Source of the DNA: Euptelea pleiosperma
Taxonomy: Eukaryota; Streptophyta; Magnoliopsida; Ranunculales; Eupteleaceae
Length of the DNA: 64,000 nucleotides
NCBI GenBank assembly: GCA_035048495.1
Contig: CM068547.1
Coordinates: 17,739,913 to 17,803,912 of the forward strand
Direction: 5' to 3'
A program made the position numbers and the translations under genes. How positions within the stretch are numbered: the first letter of the stretch is position 1; every line of letters starts with the position of its first letter. This document shows positions 34,463 to 45,036 of this stretch, piece after piece. Under the pieces are notes generated by a model. It saw nothing but the letters and a program-made list of their open reading frames with translations, searched no databases and was not told the DNA's origin.

Positions 34463-35740
34463 CGTACTTAAAAGATTGGAGATCTTTTTTCGCAGGTTTT
34501 TGTGGCATGGAAAGGTAAAAGGGAATGGCTACCACTTGGTGAATTGAAAACTCATTTGCTCGCCTAAGGATTTGGGAGGTTTAGGCATAAAGAATCTTAA
34601 GATAATGAATCAAGCCCTTATGGGGAAATGGCTTTGGCGCTTCACGCAGGAGAAGGATAGCCTTTGGAGGAGGGTGATTGTGGCTAGAAATGGATGCGAG
34701 CCATTTGATTGGTTTAGTAGACAGATAGTATCTTCTTATAGGTGCAGAGCCTGAAAGGGATTTTGAAGTTACTTCCTCATTTCCTTACCTGTATTAGCTT
34801 CAAGGTAGGGGTTGGTGATAGCATTAGATTCTGGAGCGACGTCTGGAGCGGAGATAGGGCCCTCATGGTGGATTTCCCTCAACTTTTCTCTCTTTCCGAC
34901 AACAAAAATGGCACGGTGCAGGAGATGAGGGTGGGGGAGGGGAATGCCTCAGCTTGGGACTTGGGATTCAGACATAATTTAAATGATTGGGAGATCCCAA
35001 GCTTGGCCACCCTTCTCCTTAGGTTGGAGGGAATGACCTTTGACAGCTCTAGACCAGACACCATTCTCTGGAAAGGGACTCTTGATGGTTGGTTTACGGT
35101 GCATTCTTTTTATGAGTTCTTTGACAGGTCCTTGAGAAGCAGTGCAACTGATTCATCACCCCTATGGAGCCTTCCCTTCCCAAAGGCGAGGATTTGGGGT
35201 TCCAAGGTTCCATCGAAAGTGGCCTTCTTCATCTAGTATGCCTCGTTGGAAAGGATTCTCACCATGGACAACCTTATCAAGAGGAATTGGATTACAGCAA
35301 ATTACTGCTTTCGGTAAACCATTTGCTGTTGCATTACAAGGCTACCTGGGAGATCTGGTCTCTCTTCTTCGCCTCTTTCGGGATCTGTTGGGTTCTTTCA
35401 GGAGATGTTATCGACACGCTGAGAAGCTGGACGACCAACATCTTTCCTCCTTGTGGCCGCCACCTATGGAGCTCTCTACCCTTTGCGGTCTGGTGGGGTA
35501 TTTGGAAGGAGAGGAATGAAAGAGTTTTTGAAGGGAAAGAGGCATCCATCAGCGATATCATTCTTTCCATCAAGGCACTTCTCTTCTTTTGGTCTAAGCT
35601 TTTTGAAGAATGCAATGGTCTGTCCTTCGAAGATCTGGTGTTCAGATGGGAAGCTATTTGCCGAGTGGTGGTCTCCCCGACCTCCTTCCTTGGCTTTCCT
35701 CATGTTTCTGCCTCTTTTCTAATAAAGTTTTCGCCTTATA
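34463..35740 (+). pseudogene. LINE ORF2 C-terminal region
   Basis: Contains VLKRLEIFFRRFLWHG (about 34460), DLGGLGIKNL (about 34570), VGVGDSIRFWSDVW (about 34805), LWKGTLDGWFTV (about 35065), then a zinc-finger-like region and the segment SIKALLFFWSKLFEECNG (about 35565-35620). The order matches plant L1 ORF2. It stops without an RNase H domain, unlike the LINE at 18.2-19.9 kb. Confidence 0.82.
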
Positions 35741-35753
35741 AAAAAAAATAAAA

Positions 35754-35940
35754 ATCAACACCTAATTGATCGTCACTTATTCATAAAGGATAAAGTCACC
35801 TCCGATGTGATATGCACCACCTTTGTTCATATATCTCAATAGTTGGTTGATGTTCTCACCAAGGAACTCAACAGAGTCACTTTTGATTCTGTCATTGGCA
35901 AGTTGGGCATATGTGATATTTTTGTATCAGTTTGAGGGGG
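35754..35940 (+). pseudogene. Copia H RNase H end
   Basis: Resumes the frame after the LINE: LIDRHFIKDKVTSDVICT-like text (one extra base), then LVDVLTKEL and KLGICDIFVSV, ending in TGA at 35934. The purine tract GAGGGGGAG lies at 35934-35942, directly before the 3' LTR. Confidence 0.82.
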
Positions 35941-35942
35941 AG

Positions 35943-36148
35943 TGTTATTCTATTTGTCCTTATTTGTTATTTCTCTATTTTATTGTCCTTAGGTGTTATT
36001 TTCTATCTTATTCGGTTCAAGTTATTGGGCCACATAATAATATAAATAACAAAGTTGGGAAAATCGATCCCCACTCTCTCTCCCATTCTTCGCTTCTCTT
36101 TCTTTCATTCTTCTATTCTCTCACACATCTAGGGTTTGTATTTTAACT
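35943..36148 (+). repeat. Copia H 3' LTR
   Basis: Starts TGTTATTCTATTTGTCC and ends GTATTTTAACT. The TSD copy AATAT follows at 36149-36153. Confidence 0.86.
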
Positions 36149-36153
36149 AATAT

Positions 36154-36359
36154 TTCCATTGAATCCTTGCAATTCTGTAATTAAATTTTGATTGAAGTAA
36201 CGTTATTGTTCATCAAAATATTTCATGAAATGGGTAACGATTTCACAAAATTGTTTACAAATATATACAAATTTAACCTATAATAAATCTTTGAGTCAAT
36301 TTCCCTTAAAACCAAAATATAGTGTGAGATATTTTAAGACATGATTGAAATATAATGTT
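36154..36359 (+). other. Short AT-rich gap
   Basis: No feature is seen. Many A and T runs. Confidence 0.4.
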
Positions 36360-37270
36360 ATGCAAGGGGAAGCAAATCCTAAATGAGTTATTAATAGCCA
36401 ATAAATGTTTGTATTCTATACTCCTCTCATGAAAGTTGGAAATCCTTTTTAAAGTTGATATGGAAAAGGACTACAACCATGTGAGTTGGGTTTTCTTGCA
36501 TTATTCGTTTAGAAGGATGGTATTCGAACTGAAATGGAAAAAATAGAATTATATGTATTTTTATAGATTTTTTTACATTATGTTTAATGGGTTTCCAACT
36601 ACTTAATTTAGAAGTTCAAGAGGCTTAAGACAAGGAGATCCTTTATCCCATTTCCTTTTTGTTGTAGCTACGACAACTTTAATTACACAAAAAAATAGGA
36701 GGAATTTTATAAGGTTTTTTTGTGGGACAAAATGTCCCAAACATTTTTCATTTGCAATACACTATAAATTTGAAGATTTATGATTATAAATTAAGGTAAT
36801 TGAGATGTGTGATGTGTCTATATAGGTTTTGATGTGGGTCGGGCTTACACATCAATCTTTCAATGAGTGAGGTTTTGGGAGTTGATGACGTAGATGATAT
36901 AGGGGAGCTAGCCAATAGTTTGAGTTGCATGGTGGGATGCCTCTACATTATGTACCTTAGTCTCCCTTCTGGTGCAAATTACAAATTCAAGCTCAAAGGT
37001 AAAGTGAAACTCACCTTAGTTTGAAAGAACACTAGCATCTTAGAAAAATTACCCACTCTCGACTGATGATAAGGTATCTATAATTAAGAAAACTATCCTT
37101 AGTCCCTATTCACTTTTTGTCTCTAGTCAACATTCCAATGCACAGTTTTAAGAGATTGGAGAAATTAGTATGGATTCCAATGGAATAGAGTAGAAAATTC
37201 TTTATAAGTACAAGTTAATGGATTAAAAGATACCAAAGTGGCAGAAGGGCTTGGCCTAAACCTTATAGGA
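36360..37270 (+). pseudogene. Old LINE reverse transcriptase remnant
   Basis: GKQILNELLIANKCLY (about 36370), KVDMEKDYNHVSWVFLHY (about 36455) and RSSRGLRQGDPLSHFLFVV (about 36612-36668) align with the RT of the LINE at 33.6-34.0 kb. The RGLRQGDPLS box is perfect. Text from about 36740 to 37060 does not fit. A short LINE-like block resumes near 37060-37270. Confidence 0.72.
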
Positions 37271-37299
37271 ATATGAACAAGGTTTAAAGTATCGTTTTA

Positions 37300-37853
37300 T
37301 CTTGTTGTTTCAGTAGGCAAGCGGAATGAGATGTATCGACTGAAATGAAACGAAACAGAACGAGGCAGTGCAAAAAATAACATGTCTTCATAAAATTAAA
37401 CCATTTTCTAATGTTTAATCAGGCTACAAACTTGCTTTTTAGCATTTGTGTTATAAAAGACATATATATCATGAAAATAAGCTTTAAAAGGAATAGAGTA
37501 CAATGGGAATGGTCGCGTTGGGTAACCTTGTTTCGATCCTTTCACCTAGACTAGGTCCCATGGTTTTTCTTGTCATGGATTTACATATAACAAATCCCAC
37601 GTGATTTTATTACTTTGTGGGTTGATTGTATTTTAGGTTTATCAAGCAATTAAGCCTCATATATTACCCAATATATGAGATTATGGATTGGTTTGAGTCC
37701 CAGGCTTCTGCCAGTCAGATTGGCTGCATTGTTTGAGTAGTTGTTCAAATTAATTTTGTAATTATAAATTGTCGTTGATTAGACCTATTCACCCCCCTCT
37801 AGGTCGGTCTATAGTTCCATAGATCATAGTAAAGGTGTTATCCCCCATTTTCA
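37300..37853 (+). repeat. Sirevirus J 5' LTR, partial
   Basis: Contains CACCTAGACTAGGTCCCATGG (about 37550, also near 20190) and TATTCACCCCCCTCTAGGTC (about 37783), and ends CCATTTTCA just before a Met-tRNA-type primer site. The left border is not defined. Confidence 0.6.
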
Positions 37854-37855
37854 GA

Positions 37856-37866
37856 TTGGTATCAGC
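37856..37866 (+). promoter_or_regulatory. Primer binding site, sirevirus J
   Basis: TTGGTATCAGC lies two bases after the LTR end; it is a variant of TGGTATCAGAGC, complementary to initiator-Met tRNA. Confidence 0.6.
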
Positions 37867-37879
37867 ATAGGTTTACTTG

Positions 37880-38688
37880 TTTGGATCTTACGATCTGAGT
37901 GTGAAATCTACAATTCTTGATCTACACCTACTGGAAGGCACGCATGAGAGCCTTTCTCAAGTTTATTGATGAAAAAGTGTGGATTTCTAAGGTTAAAGGC
38001 TAGACACCTCCGATGACGTCCATCGTTGATAATATCAAGGTTCCTAAAAATAACTCTGAATGGTCTAGAGAGGAATTTGAGCAATGTTGCTGGAAGAGCA
38101 AAGGGCTCAATGCCATCTTTAATGCAATTTTGAAAAAAATGTTCTGAAGAGTATCTACAAGCTAAATTGCAAAAGAGGTATGGGACATTTTGGAAATTAC
38201 TTACAAGGGTACATCTACCGTGAAGATTTCTAAACTCCAGATGCTCACCTCCAGATTCGAGACCATTACTATGGATGAGAATGAAAGCTTCTTTGAATTT
38301 TATTGAAAATTAAGCGACATTGTCAATTCCTCCTTCAATCTTGTAGAAAGAATCCCAGAGTCAAAGGTTGTTGGGAAAATGTTGAGGTCTCTACTATAGA
38401 AGTTAAGACACAGACTACAACTATTGAGGAGAGAATAATGATGCGCTCAGAGTAGATGAGTTTGTCCGATATCTTGAGAGATTTGAACTTAGTCTAGCTT
38501 AGTCCAAAAGGAACAAGGTCATAGGTCTTAAGGCCTGTAGGGAAGAGGAATTTTCTGAAGAAGAGGACATAGAAGGAAATTGGGATATAGCCTTGCTTAC
38601 AAAGAAGTTTAGGAAATTTCTCCAGTCCAAAAAGGGGAAGTTTTTTAGACCCGAAAAGAGCTTTGAGTAAGTTCAAAACATTTGATAA
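37880..38688 (+). pseudogene. Sirevirus-type gag
   Basis: YWKARMRAFLKFIDEKVWI (about 37930-37985), SKGLNAIFNAI (about 38098), EVWDILEITYKGT (about 38175), KLQMLTSRFE (about 38232) and DIVNSSFNLVERIPES (about 38313) are typical of sirevirus gag. Stops appear near 38008, 38143, 38305 and 38397. It is cut off near 38688, where antisense copia C starts. Protease text of the same lineage resumes at 45248. Confidence 0.85.
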
Positions 38689-38689
38689 C

Positions 38690-40230
38690 AGATGCGAAGA
38701 TATCTATCATGCCTAACTTGGATAACAGGTGCTCTAAGATCCCTTTAATAACAGCTTTAGTTAACACATCAACAACTTGATCAGCGGTATGGACATATAG
38801 TGTGCAAATAGGTCCCTGACCGAGCTTCTCTTTAATGAAGTGATGGTTTACCTCAATGTGCTTTGTCCGGTCGTGTTGAACTAGATTGTGAGCAATACTG
38901 ATGGCTGCTTTATTGTCACAATACAGTTGCATAGACCCTTTGACAGGATATCCGAGCTCACTGAGCATCGTCTTCAACCATTGAAGCTCACATACACCAT
39001 GAGCCATAGAATGGTACTATGCTTCAGCATTGGAGTGGGTGACAACTTGTTGCTTCTTACTGCGCCAAGACACCAGATTACCTCCCACATATGTGCAGGA
39101 CCCCGATTTGGAACGCCTGTCGGTGACTGAACATGCCCAGTCAGCATCTGTGTAAGTTTCAACTCGCAGGTGTCCATTCTTACTAAACAGGAGACCCTTC
39201 CCTAGAGCCCCCTTGAGATAGCATAACACTCGGTATGCTGCCTCAAGATGTGGAGAGCGAGGGACATTCATGAACTAACTGCGTATGCAATATCTGGTCA
39301 TTTCAGCGAAAGGTAGATGAGATTCCCAACAAGTCTTTGGAACTTGCCTGTATCAGCAATGGGATCCCCATCAACAAAATTTAGCCGATGTTGCTGCTTT
39401 ATAGGCGTATCAGCTAGTTTAGCTCCCAAGTTTCCTGACTCTTGAAAGAGATCAAGTACATACTTTCCCTGTGAGATGAACACACCCTACTTTGACCTAG
39501 CAACCTCAATGCCCAGAAAGTATCTCAAGGTTCCCAGATCCTTGATTTCGAATTCTGTGCTGATGTATTTTTTCAATCTGCAAACTTCATCTAGGTCATC
39601 TCCCGTGACCACGATATCATCCACATACACAATAAGACTAGTAAGACGGCCTTGAGTTCTCTTAATGGAAAGAGTGGGGTCCGCCTGACTCTGCGAGTAG
39701 CCAAGCTTCTTGACTGATGAACTAAACCTCCCGAACCAAGCCCTGGGTAACTGTTTAAGCCCATACAAGGCTTCTTTAGTCTGCACACAAGTTCTTTACT
39801 CCTAGTTGGACTGAACCCCGAAGGACCTGTCATGTAGACCTCTTCCTCTAGATCACCATGAAGGAAGGCATTCTTGACATCTAACTGGTGGAGGGGCCAA
39901 GAAAAATTTGCCACGAGAGATAACAGAACTCGAACTGAGATCATCTTGGCCACAGGAGCAAACGTCTCCTGGTAGTCAATCCCATAAGTCTGTGTGTACC
40001 CTTTTGCAATGAGACATGCCTTGTACCTGTCGATGCTTCCATCTGCTTTGTATTTCACTGTATATACCCACTTGCACCCCACGGGTTTCTTTCCTCTAGG
40101 CAATGGAACTAGATCCCAAGTACCATTCTTTTCCAGAGCTATCATCTCTTCTAGCATGGCTACTTTCCACTGAGGCTGGCTGAGGGCATCTGAGACTCTG
40201 GATGACAGAGCAATATTGGATAGGGAAGTA
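38690..40230 (-). pseudogene. Copia C reverse transcriptase and RNase H
   Basis: On the minus strand: [19 protein letters not shown] (about 40100), [18 protein letters not shown] (about 39880), YVDDIVVTG (about 39615), RNase H DADWA (about 39130) and YCDNKAAISIAHN (about 38920). Frameshifts or stops lie near 39790, 39485, 39290 and 39010. The sequence ends KLGMIDIFAS, then diverges. Confidence 0.87.
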
Positions 40231-41410
40231 GCAAATGCCCCGTAGTGTGGTGAGAGCTGCTGGTAGAAAACAAAGTGAGAGATAGGGTGCTTGGTAACAC
40301 AGTTCCGAACACCCTTCCTATGAGCAATAGGTACATCGATGTCTATGGGAAGGATAATAGAAGGAGCAACAGAAATATTGTCACGAGGATCACTGAGGAC
40401 ACGATTACCTGGATCGAGTTGGATTTCTGGGCAGTAAGCTTGGATGGTGGACTATTTATCTTTTTGATGTTGTCTGGTATATGTCTTCAACTGCGGATCC
40501 TGTGGCACGGTGTCAGTAGGAGATGAGGACAAGGGCACATGAGACTCATGAGGAGGCAAATCAAGGTACTGGTTGAGGAATCTCCCCCATGGAGTTATTG
40601 GACTCTCGTCAATACTCCCAAGCTTCCCTTGAAGAGAAGGCCAATCAATCAATTGAGAAGAAGGGAAGACTCTCAAAGAAGGTAATATCTAGAGAAACAA
40701 ACTGACGATGGGTAGACTGATGGAAATACTGATATCCCTTCTGAGTGGTCGAATAGCCAAGGAACACACATCGAACGGCTTTTGGATCTAACTTGTCCTT
40801 CTTGTGATGGGAGTGAACATAACAAACACAACGAAAGACCTTAGGTGGAATGGAGAACACAGGACAAGAAGAAAACATGTGTGAAAGGGGAGACTTCGAC
40901 CCCAAGACACAGGAGGGCATCCGATTGATCAAGTAGGATGCCATCAACACAACATCAACCCACCCTTGGGTACTCAAGTACTAAGAAGAAATGCCCGAGC
41001 AACATCCAGGACATGGCGATGCTTTCGCTTAGTGGTCCCATATTATTGAGGTATATCCTCATATGAAGTCTGATGAAGAATTCCATGCTCCTCAAGGTAG
41101 AAAGGAAGGCCACTATACATGTATTCCCCCCTATTGTTAATGCGTAGGAATTTTAGGGTGGTGCCTAATTGATTGCACACCATTTTATGGAAGGTCTGAA
41201 AGATAGTATGCACATCATTTTTTGATTTCATAAGGTAGATCCAAGTGTAACAACTGTAGTCATCCACAAAAACCACAAAGTAGCAAAAACCAAAAATAGA
41301 AGTGGTGGGATTGGGTCCCCAAACATCAGAGTGCACAAGCTGTAAAAGAAACATACTTTTACTATTACTAGTCGAAAAGACACCTGACATTGTTTTGCAA
41401 GTACACAAGT
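40231..41410 (-). pseudogene. Copia C integrase
   Basis: The minus strand reads LVHSDVWGPNP (first Asp), FVDDYSCYTW, then FLRINNRGEYMY where the family has RSDQGGEY, so the second catalytic Asp is lost. The region with the catalytic Glu is not continuous. The post-integrase stretch with LINRMPSCV and DKLDPKAVRCVFLGYSTTQ follows (about 40920-40740). Confidence 0.82.
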
Positions 41411-42130
41411 TTCACAGTTGAACTCAAAAATAGAATAGACGCAAACTGAGGTAATAGGCTCTTCATGATTGAAAGTGGTAAATGACCTAGTCTGTTATGC
41501 CATCGCATTAACAAGTCTTTATTGATGCTGAACTACTGACACTGACACTGAACTGATATGCAATAGAATATGAAGTCAGCTGGCTATCGCGCAGGTACAA
41601 TCCACCATCCTCAGGACCACTGCCAATCATCCACCTTGTCTCCAAGTCCTGAAAAACACAGTGAGTTGGAAAAAAGGTAACACTGTAGTTTAGGCTACTA
41701 GTAAGATGGCTAACAGAAAATAAGTTTTGGTAAATTTAGGAACATGAAGTACAGAGGATAAATACAAATTAGGTGTGGCAGAGATAGTGCCCTTCCCTGA
41801 GATAGAGGAGAAGGTGCCATCGGCCATACGAACCTTGTCCTTACCCAAGCAGATATTATAGGTGGAGAAAAGGGATGGCATACCAGTATATGATCAGAGG
41901 CACCATAATCAATGATCCAGGAAGGACCAATGGGTGCCGTAGACACATGGTCAACTTAATGAGATGTACCTGTCTGAGCAAAGGATGATCTAAGTAGGGA
42001 AGGACCATCAAACTGAGTAACTGTCGAAGTCTGTCAATGTCCATGCTAGAGAAGGTATTGGATTGCCCAAAAGAAGGGGTCACATCAGAAGAATCCTGAC
42101 TGGTGGCATGAGCGGCTGAGGTTCCCTATT
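41411..42130 (-). pseudogene. Copia C protease and pre-integrase
   Basis: The protease active site reads WIIDYGASDHI (about 41915), with Tyr in place of Ser in the DSG triplet. KVRMADGTFSSISGKG (about 41835-41790) and SSVLHVPKFTK (about 41758-41726) follow. Stops and frame changes separate them. Confidence 0.78.
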
Positions 42131-43560
42131 TGGTACTAGAGGGCTTCAAGTAGGAGCCTTGCTTCCCCCAAGAGAACTGTGCAGGACGACCATAAAGACT
42201 CCGGCAGGTCTCCCGAGTGGGTAGCGCTTGACACAGTGATCACATCTGAGTCGATCACGATCATCAAGATCCCCATCCTTATTGGATGTGGGTTTGTTCC
42301 ATTTCTGAGTGGCCAAGGCAGACTTCTCAGATAAAGGAACATCAGCATCTGTCTTAGATCTCATGACTCTTCTCCTGCTATCCTCTCTTTGGATGTAGGA
42401 GTAGACCTGTGCAAGGGTCGACGACGGTGGATCTCTGCCCAAGATGTTGGTTCGAATCTACTCATAGCTCTAGTTCAAGCCGCCAAGAAACTTGAATATG
42501 CGACCGCGCACAATCATCTTCCGAAACTCCGTAGCATCATTGGTACATGCAGGGGTGTATGTCTGGTAGTGATCTACTTCTTCCAACTTACGCAGCGTAG
42601 TATCATCCCAAAGGAAGATCGCCTTGCTTTAGATGTACTATCTCATTCTAAAGTTCATACATCTTAGCAAAATTCCCATCCTGAGAGTAGGTCTGAGATG
42701 CAGCATCCCATATATACTTGGCAGTCAAGAGAAAGAGGAAGCATGTGCTGATCGATGGATGCATGAAGTGAAGCAACCATGACATGACCATAGAGTTTTC
42801 ATCTTCCCACTTCTCAAATGTGGCATCGAAGGAATCAGGTGCAGTGATGCGTCTAGTGATATAGCCGACTTTGCCTCGTCCGGTGATGTACATCTTGGTA
42901 GATTGAAACCATGCAAGGTAGTTGGTCCCATCGAGTTTCACTACAGTGATCTGTAGGCCTGGGCTGTGATCACCATGACTCCCCAGTAGGGGTGTCAATT
43001 TTACCCGTTTAACCCGAACCGAATCGGAACCAGAACCGAAAATACTAGTTCCAGTACCACATATTTGGGAACCGATTAAAAAGGAACGGAAACCTGAACT
43101 GAACCAAAAATAATGGTTCCGGTTCGGGTAGTCTAATATGGAACCGAAACTGATAGGAACCGGAACTGAACCGATAAGAACCAGAACCAATATATAAATA
43201 TAGTGTAAAAATTCTCATATTATCAAGATTAGACCCAATATACCTGGACCCGGACCGGAACTGACATGAAATACATAATCGGTTCCAGTTCCGGATCCAT
43301 TACTTTGAGAACCAGAACCGTTAAGGAACCGAACCGATAAGAACCGGAACCATTTGTTCCCGTTCTGGCCACCTTAGGAACCGAACCGGAACCGACCCGT
43401 TGACACCCCTACTCCCCAGACTAGGTGGGGTAATAATGACCTCTGAGTTGGCAGAGGACGACTCCTCAAATGTACTCTTGATAGTAGATAAGACCTTTAT
43501 GAGGAATATGGCAATTTGGACTGATAAGAAGTCACCCGAATTGCTGTTAGAGAGGTGCAA
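42131..43560 (-). pseudogene. Copia C gag, split by a hAT MITE
   Basis: Minus-strand gag has LQITVVKLDGTNYLAWFQ (about 42950), GRGKVGYITRRI, FLLTAKYIWDAASQTYSQ and, further on, LAQVYSYIQREDSRRRVM (about 42420). The zinc knuckle starts CDHC (about 42240) but then frameshifts. The MITE at 42987-43411 separates the first ~45 codons from the rest. Reading across it restores PPSLGS-HGDHS, matching the HGSHGDHN region in copia E. Confidence 0.83.
42987..43411. mobile_element. hAT-type MITE (425 bp) in copia C gag
   Basis: Terminal inverted repeats are TAGGGGTGTCAA at the left and its exact complement at the right (12 bp). Flanks are CTCCCCAG at 42979-42986 and 43412-43419 (8 bp, perfect). The interior is built of degenerate GAACCGGAACCGA-type repeats, a known look for plant hAT MITEs. 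No transposase. Confidence 0.93.
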
Positions 43561-43783
43561 ATCACCCTATTTTTATTTTTAAAGCCTCCTGCTTGCATTG
43601 CTCGCAGTATTCAGACCTTTTTGGAACAACTCCTTTATCGATTTTCTATTGGAGAAAAACCCACTCACAGGAAACTTGTGAATAGTTTCAGAGACCTAAA
43701 AAAGTTCCTGGATAGGTGCGGTAGCACCTGGGAGAGGTTCTGGGCTCCTCTAAGACCTGCGGCTAGGTCTAGAGGGTCTTCTC

Positions 43784-44695
43784 TAGGGCTGGCAATGGAT
43801 CAGATCAAACCCGAGATCCGATCCAAAAATTTTGGGTCTGGAACCTTATTTTTACTTATCGGATCGGCACTGGATCCAAAATTCTAGATCCGATCTCTTA
43901 TCAAATCGATACCGAATGGACCCTATACCGATCCGATATTGACCCAATATATATATACACATGCTCTCAAGGTGAGTTTGCTATCCCCTCTTTTACACTT
44001 TCTTTTATTTCCTTTTGTGTATTTGTTTCTAGGGTTTTTCTTCTCCAATTGTTGGACATGGAGGCTGCAGGTTGAATACAGATATGCTTCGTTAGTGTAC
44101 TGGGAGATCAAGGGAGTTTGGGCTCGTGACTGTCACTAACGAACAGGCGATGAAGTACGCCATCGAAGGGATGAATGGACCGAACATTGATGGGCATAGC
44201 ATCACCATCAACGAGGTCTAGAATAGGTAAAGTAGTGGGGCCATGGGGGAGGATTTTGTGATGACATTTACAATGGTGGTGGTAGTAGCGGCGGCATTTA
44301 CAATGGTGGTGGTGGTGGATACGGTGGTGGACGCCATGATAGAAGAGGAAGTGGTGGTGGTGGCCATGAACGCAGTTTTGACGGAGACGGTGGTGGTGGA
44401 TCTTGCTACTCCAACGATGACAGTGCTTCTGGTGGAATGTGCACCGAAGGAACTAGGGTTTGGGGGGGGGGGTTTAGGTTTTCTGGGTTTTGATGTTTTT
44501 TTTGGGGGGTATGTATGCAATATCAGATCGGATCGGATTGGACCCGAAACCGATCTAATCATATCGGATCAGTTTCGGAACTCAATTTTATTGATCCGAT
44601 TAGGTCCAGATCTAGTCCGTATCAATTGGATTTCTTATCGAATCGGTACCAAATCTATACCAATCCGATTTGAACCCAATCCATTGCCAGCCCTA
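43784..44695 (+). mobile_element. hAT-like non-autonomous element with captured gene fragment (912 bp)
   Basis: It has perfect 17-bp terminal inverted repeats beginning TAGGGCTGGCAATGGAT, and 8-bp flanks GTCTTCTC (43776-43783) and GTCGTCTC (44696-44703) with one mismatch. Each end carries GATCC-rich repeats. The middle is a fragment of a glycine-rich RNA-binding protein gene. No transposase is present. It fits a Pack-type element of the hAT superfamily. Confidence 0.88.
44058..44454 (+). pseudogene. Captured glycine-rich RNA-binding protein fragment
   Basis: A short VEYR start (44071) echoes the first RRM strand. From 44105 the text reads RSREFGLVTVTNEQAMK and then AIEGMNGPNIDGHSITINE, the second half of a GRP7/GRP8-type RRM including the RNP1 block, which is GFGFV in the family and EFGLV here. 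After a stop and a frameshift, 44260-44454 encodes GGGSSGGIYNGGGGGYGGG and more, the glycine-rich tail. The middle of the RRM is missing. It is a broken copy of a host gene. Confidence 0.85.
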
Positions 44696-45024
44696 GTCGT
44701 CTCTGATCTTCTGGAAGGGGCGGCTAGGTCCAAAGGGTCTTCTTTGACCTTCTGGAAGGGGCGGCTAGGCTTGGTGGCTCTTCTCCATCCTTCTAAAGTG
44801 GGCGGCTATGCCTGGTAGCTCTTGTCCAAGCTTCGGGAGTGGGCAGCTAGGCTTGAGAGCACTTCTCCAACCTTTTGGAGTGGGTGGCTAGGGTTTCAGA
44901 CTCTTTTGAAGCATGTGGCTATCCATGGGAGATGATCTCCCTCTTTGGAAAGCCCTTCACATTGAATTCCACAATCCCAAAGGTTCTTCAGACCTCTGGG
45001 ATTGAGCCATGGTAACATAACCAT

Positions 45025-45036
45025 GCTCTGATACCA
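45025..45036 (-). promoter_or_regulatory. Copia C primer binding site
   Basis: GCTCTGATACCA on the plus strand, the complement of TGGTATCAGAGC, directly beside the LTR. Confidence 0.9.

Larger units (their letters stand above)
29510..35753 (+). mobile_element. Plant L1-type LINE, second family, near full length
   Basis: Contains ORF1, endonuclease, reverse transcriptase and zinc-finger regions, ending in an A-rich tail (about 35740-35753). ATCAAC occurs at 29504-29509 and 35754-35759, a short possible TSD. About 45 bp of the copia RNase H are missing at the site. It shares its 3' end with the fragment at 26432-26834. No C-terminal RNase H is present. Confidence 0.88.
27290..36148 (+). mobile_element. 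Ty1/copia element H, with LINE inserted
   Basis: LTRs of about 210 and 206 bp (27290-27499, 35943-36148) are flanked by AATAT at 27285-27289 and 36149-36153. Inside are a degenerate Met-tRNA primer site, a short leader, a sirevirus-like LTR segment, RT and RNase H remnants, and a 6.2-kb LINE. Gag, protease, integrase and most of RT are missing. Confidence 0.88.
43719..44925. repeat. 41-bp tandem repeat, about seven units, interrupted
   Basis: Units with the core CGGCTAGG or a variant start at 43719, 43760, then 44721, 44762, 44803, 44844 and 44885. The period is 41 bp exactly. The jump from 43760 to 44721 is 961 bp, which equals one 41-bp period plus the 912-bp insertion and its 8-bp TSD. 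It lies in the copia C leader. Confidence 0.85.

Noticed and set aside
43020..43400. GAACCGG-type array as a satellite or CRISPR-like repeat
   Set aside because: Units are irregular with no spacers, and the stretch is bounded by inverted ends and an 8-bp TSD, so it is the interior of a MITE.
44243..44818. 191-codon open stretch rich in Val, Met and Ala
   Set aside because: It is the wrong frame over the captured glycine-rich sequence (GGTGGT read as GTG GTG) and runs across the element's end; the Gly frame fits a known protein.
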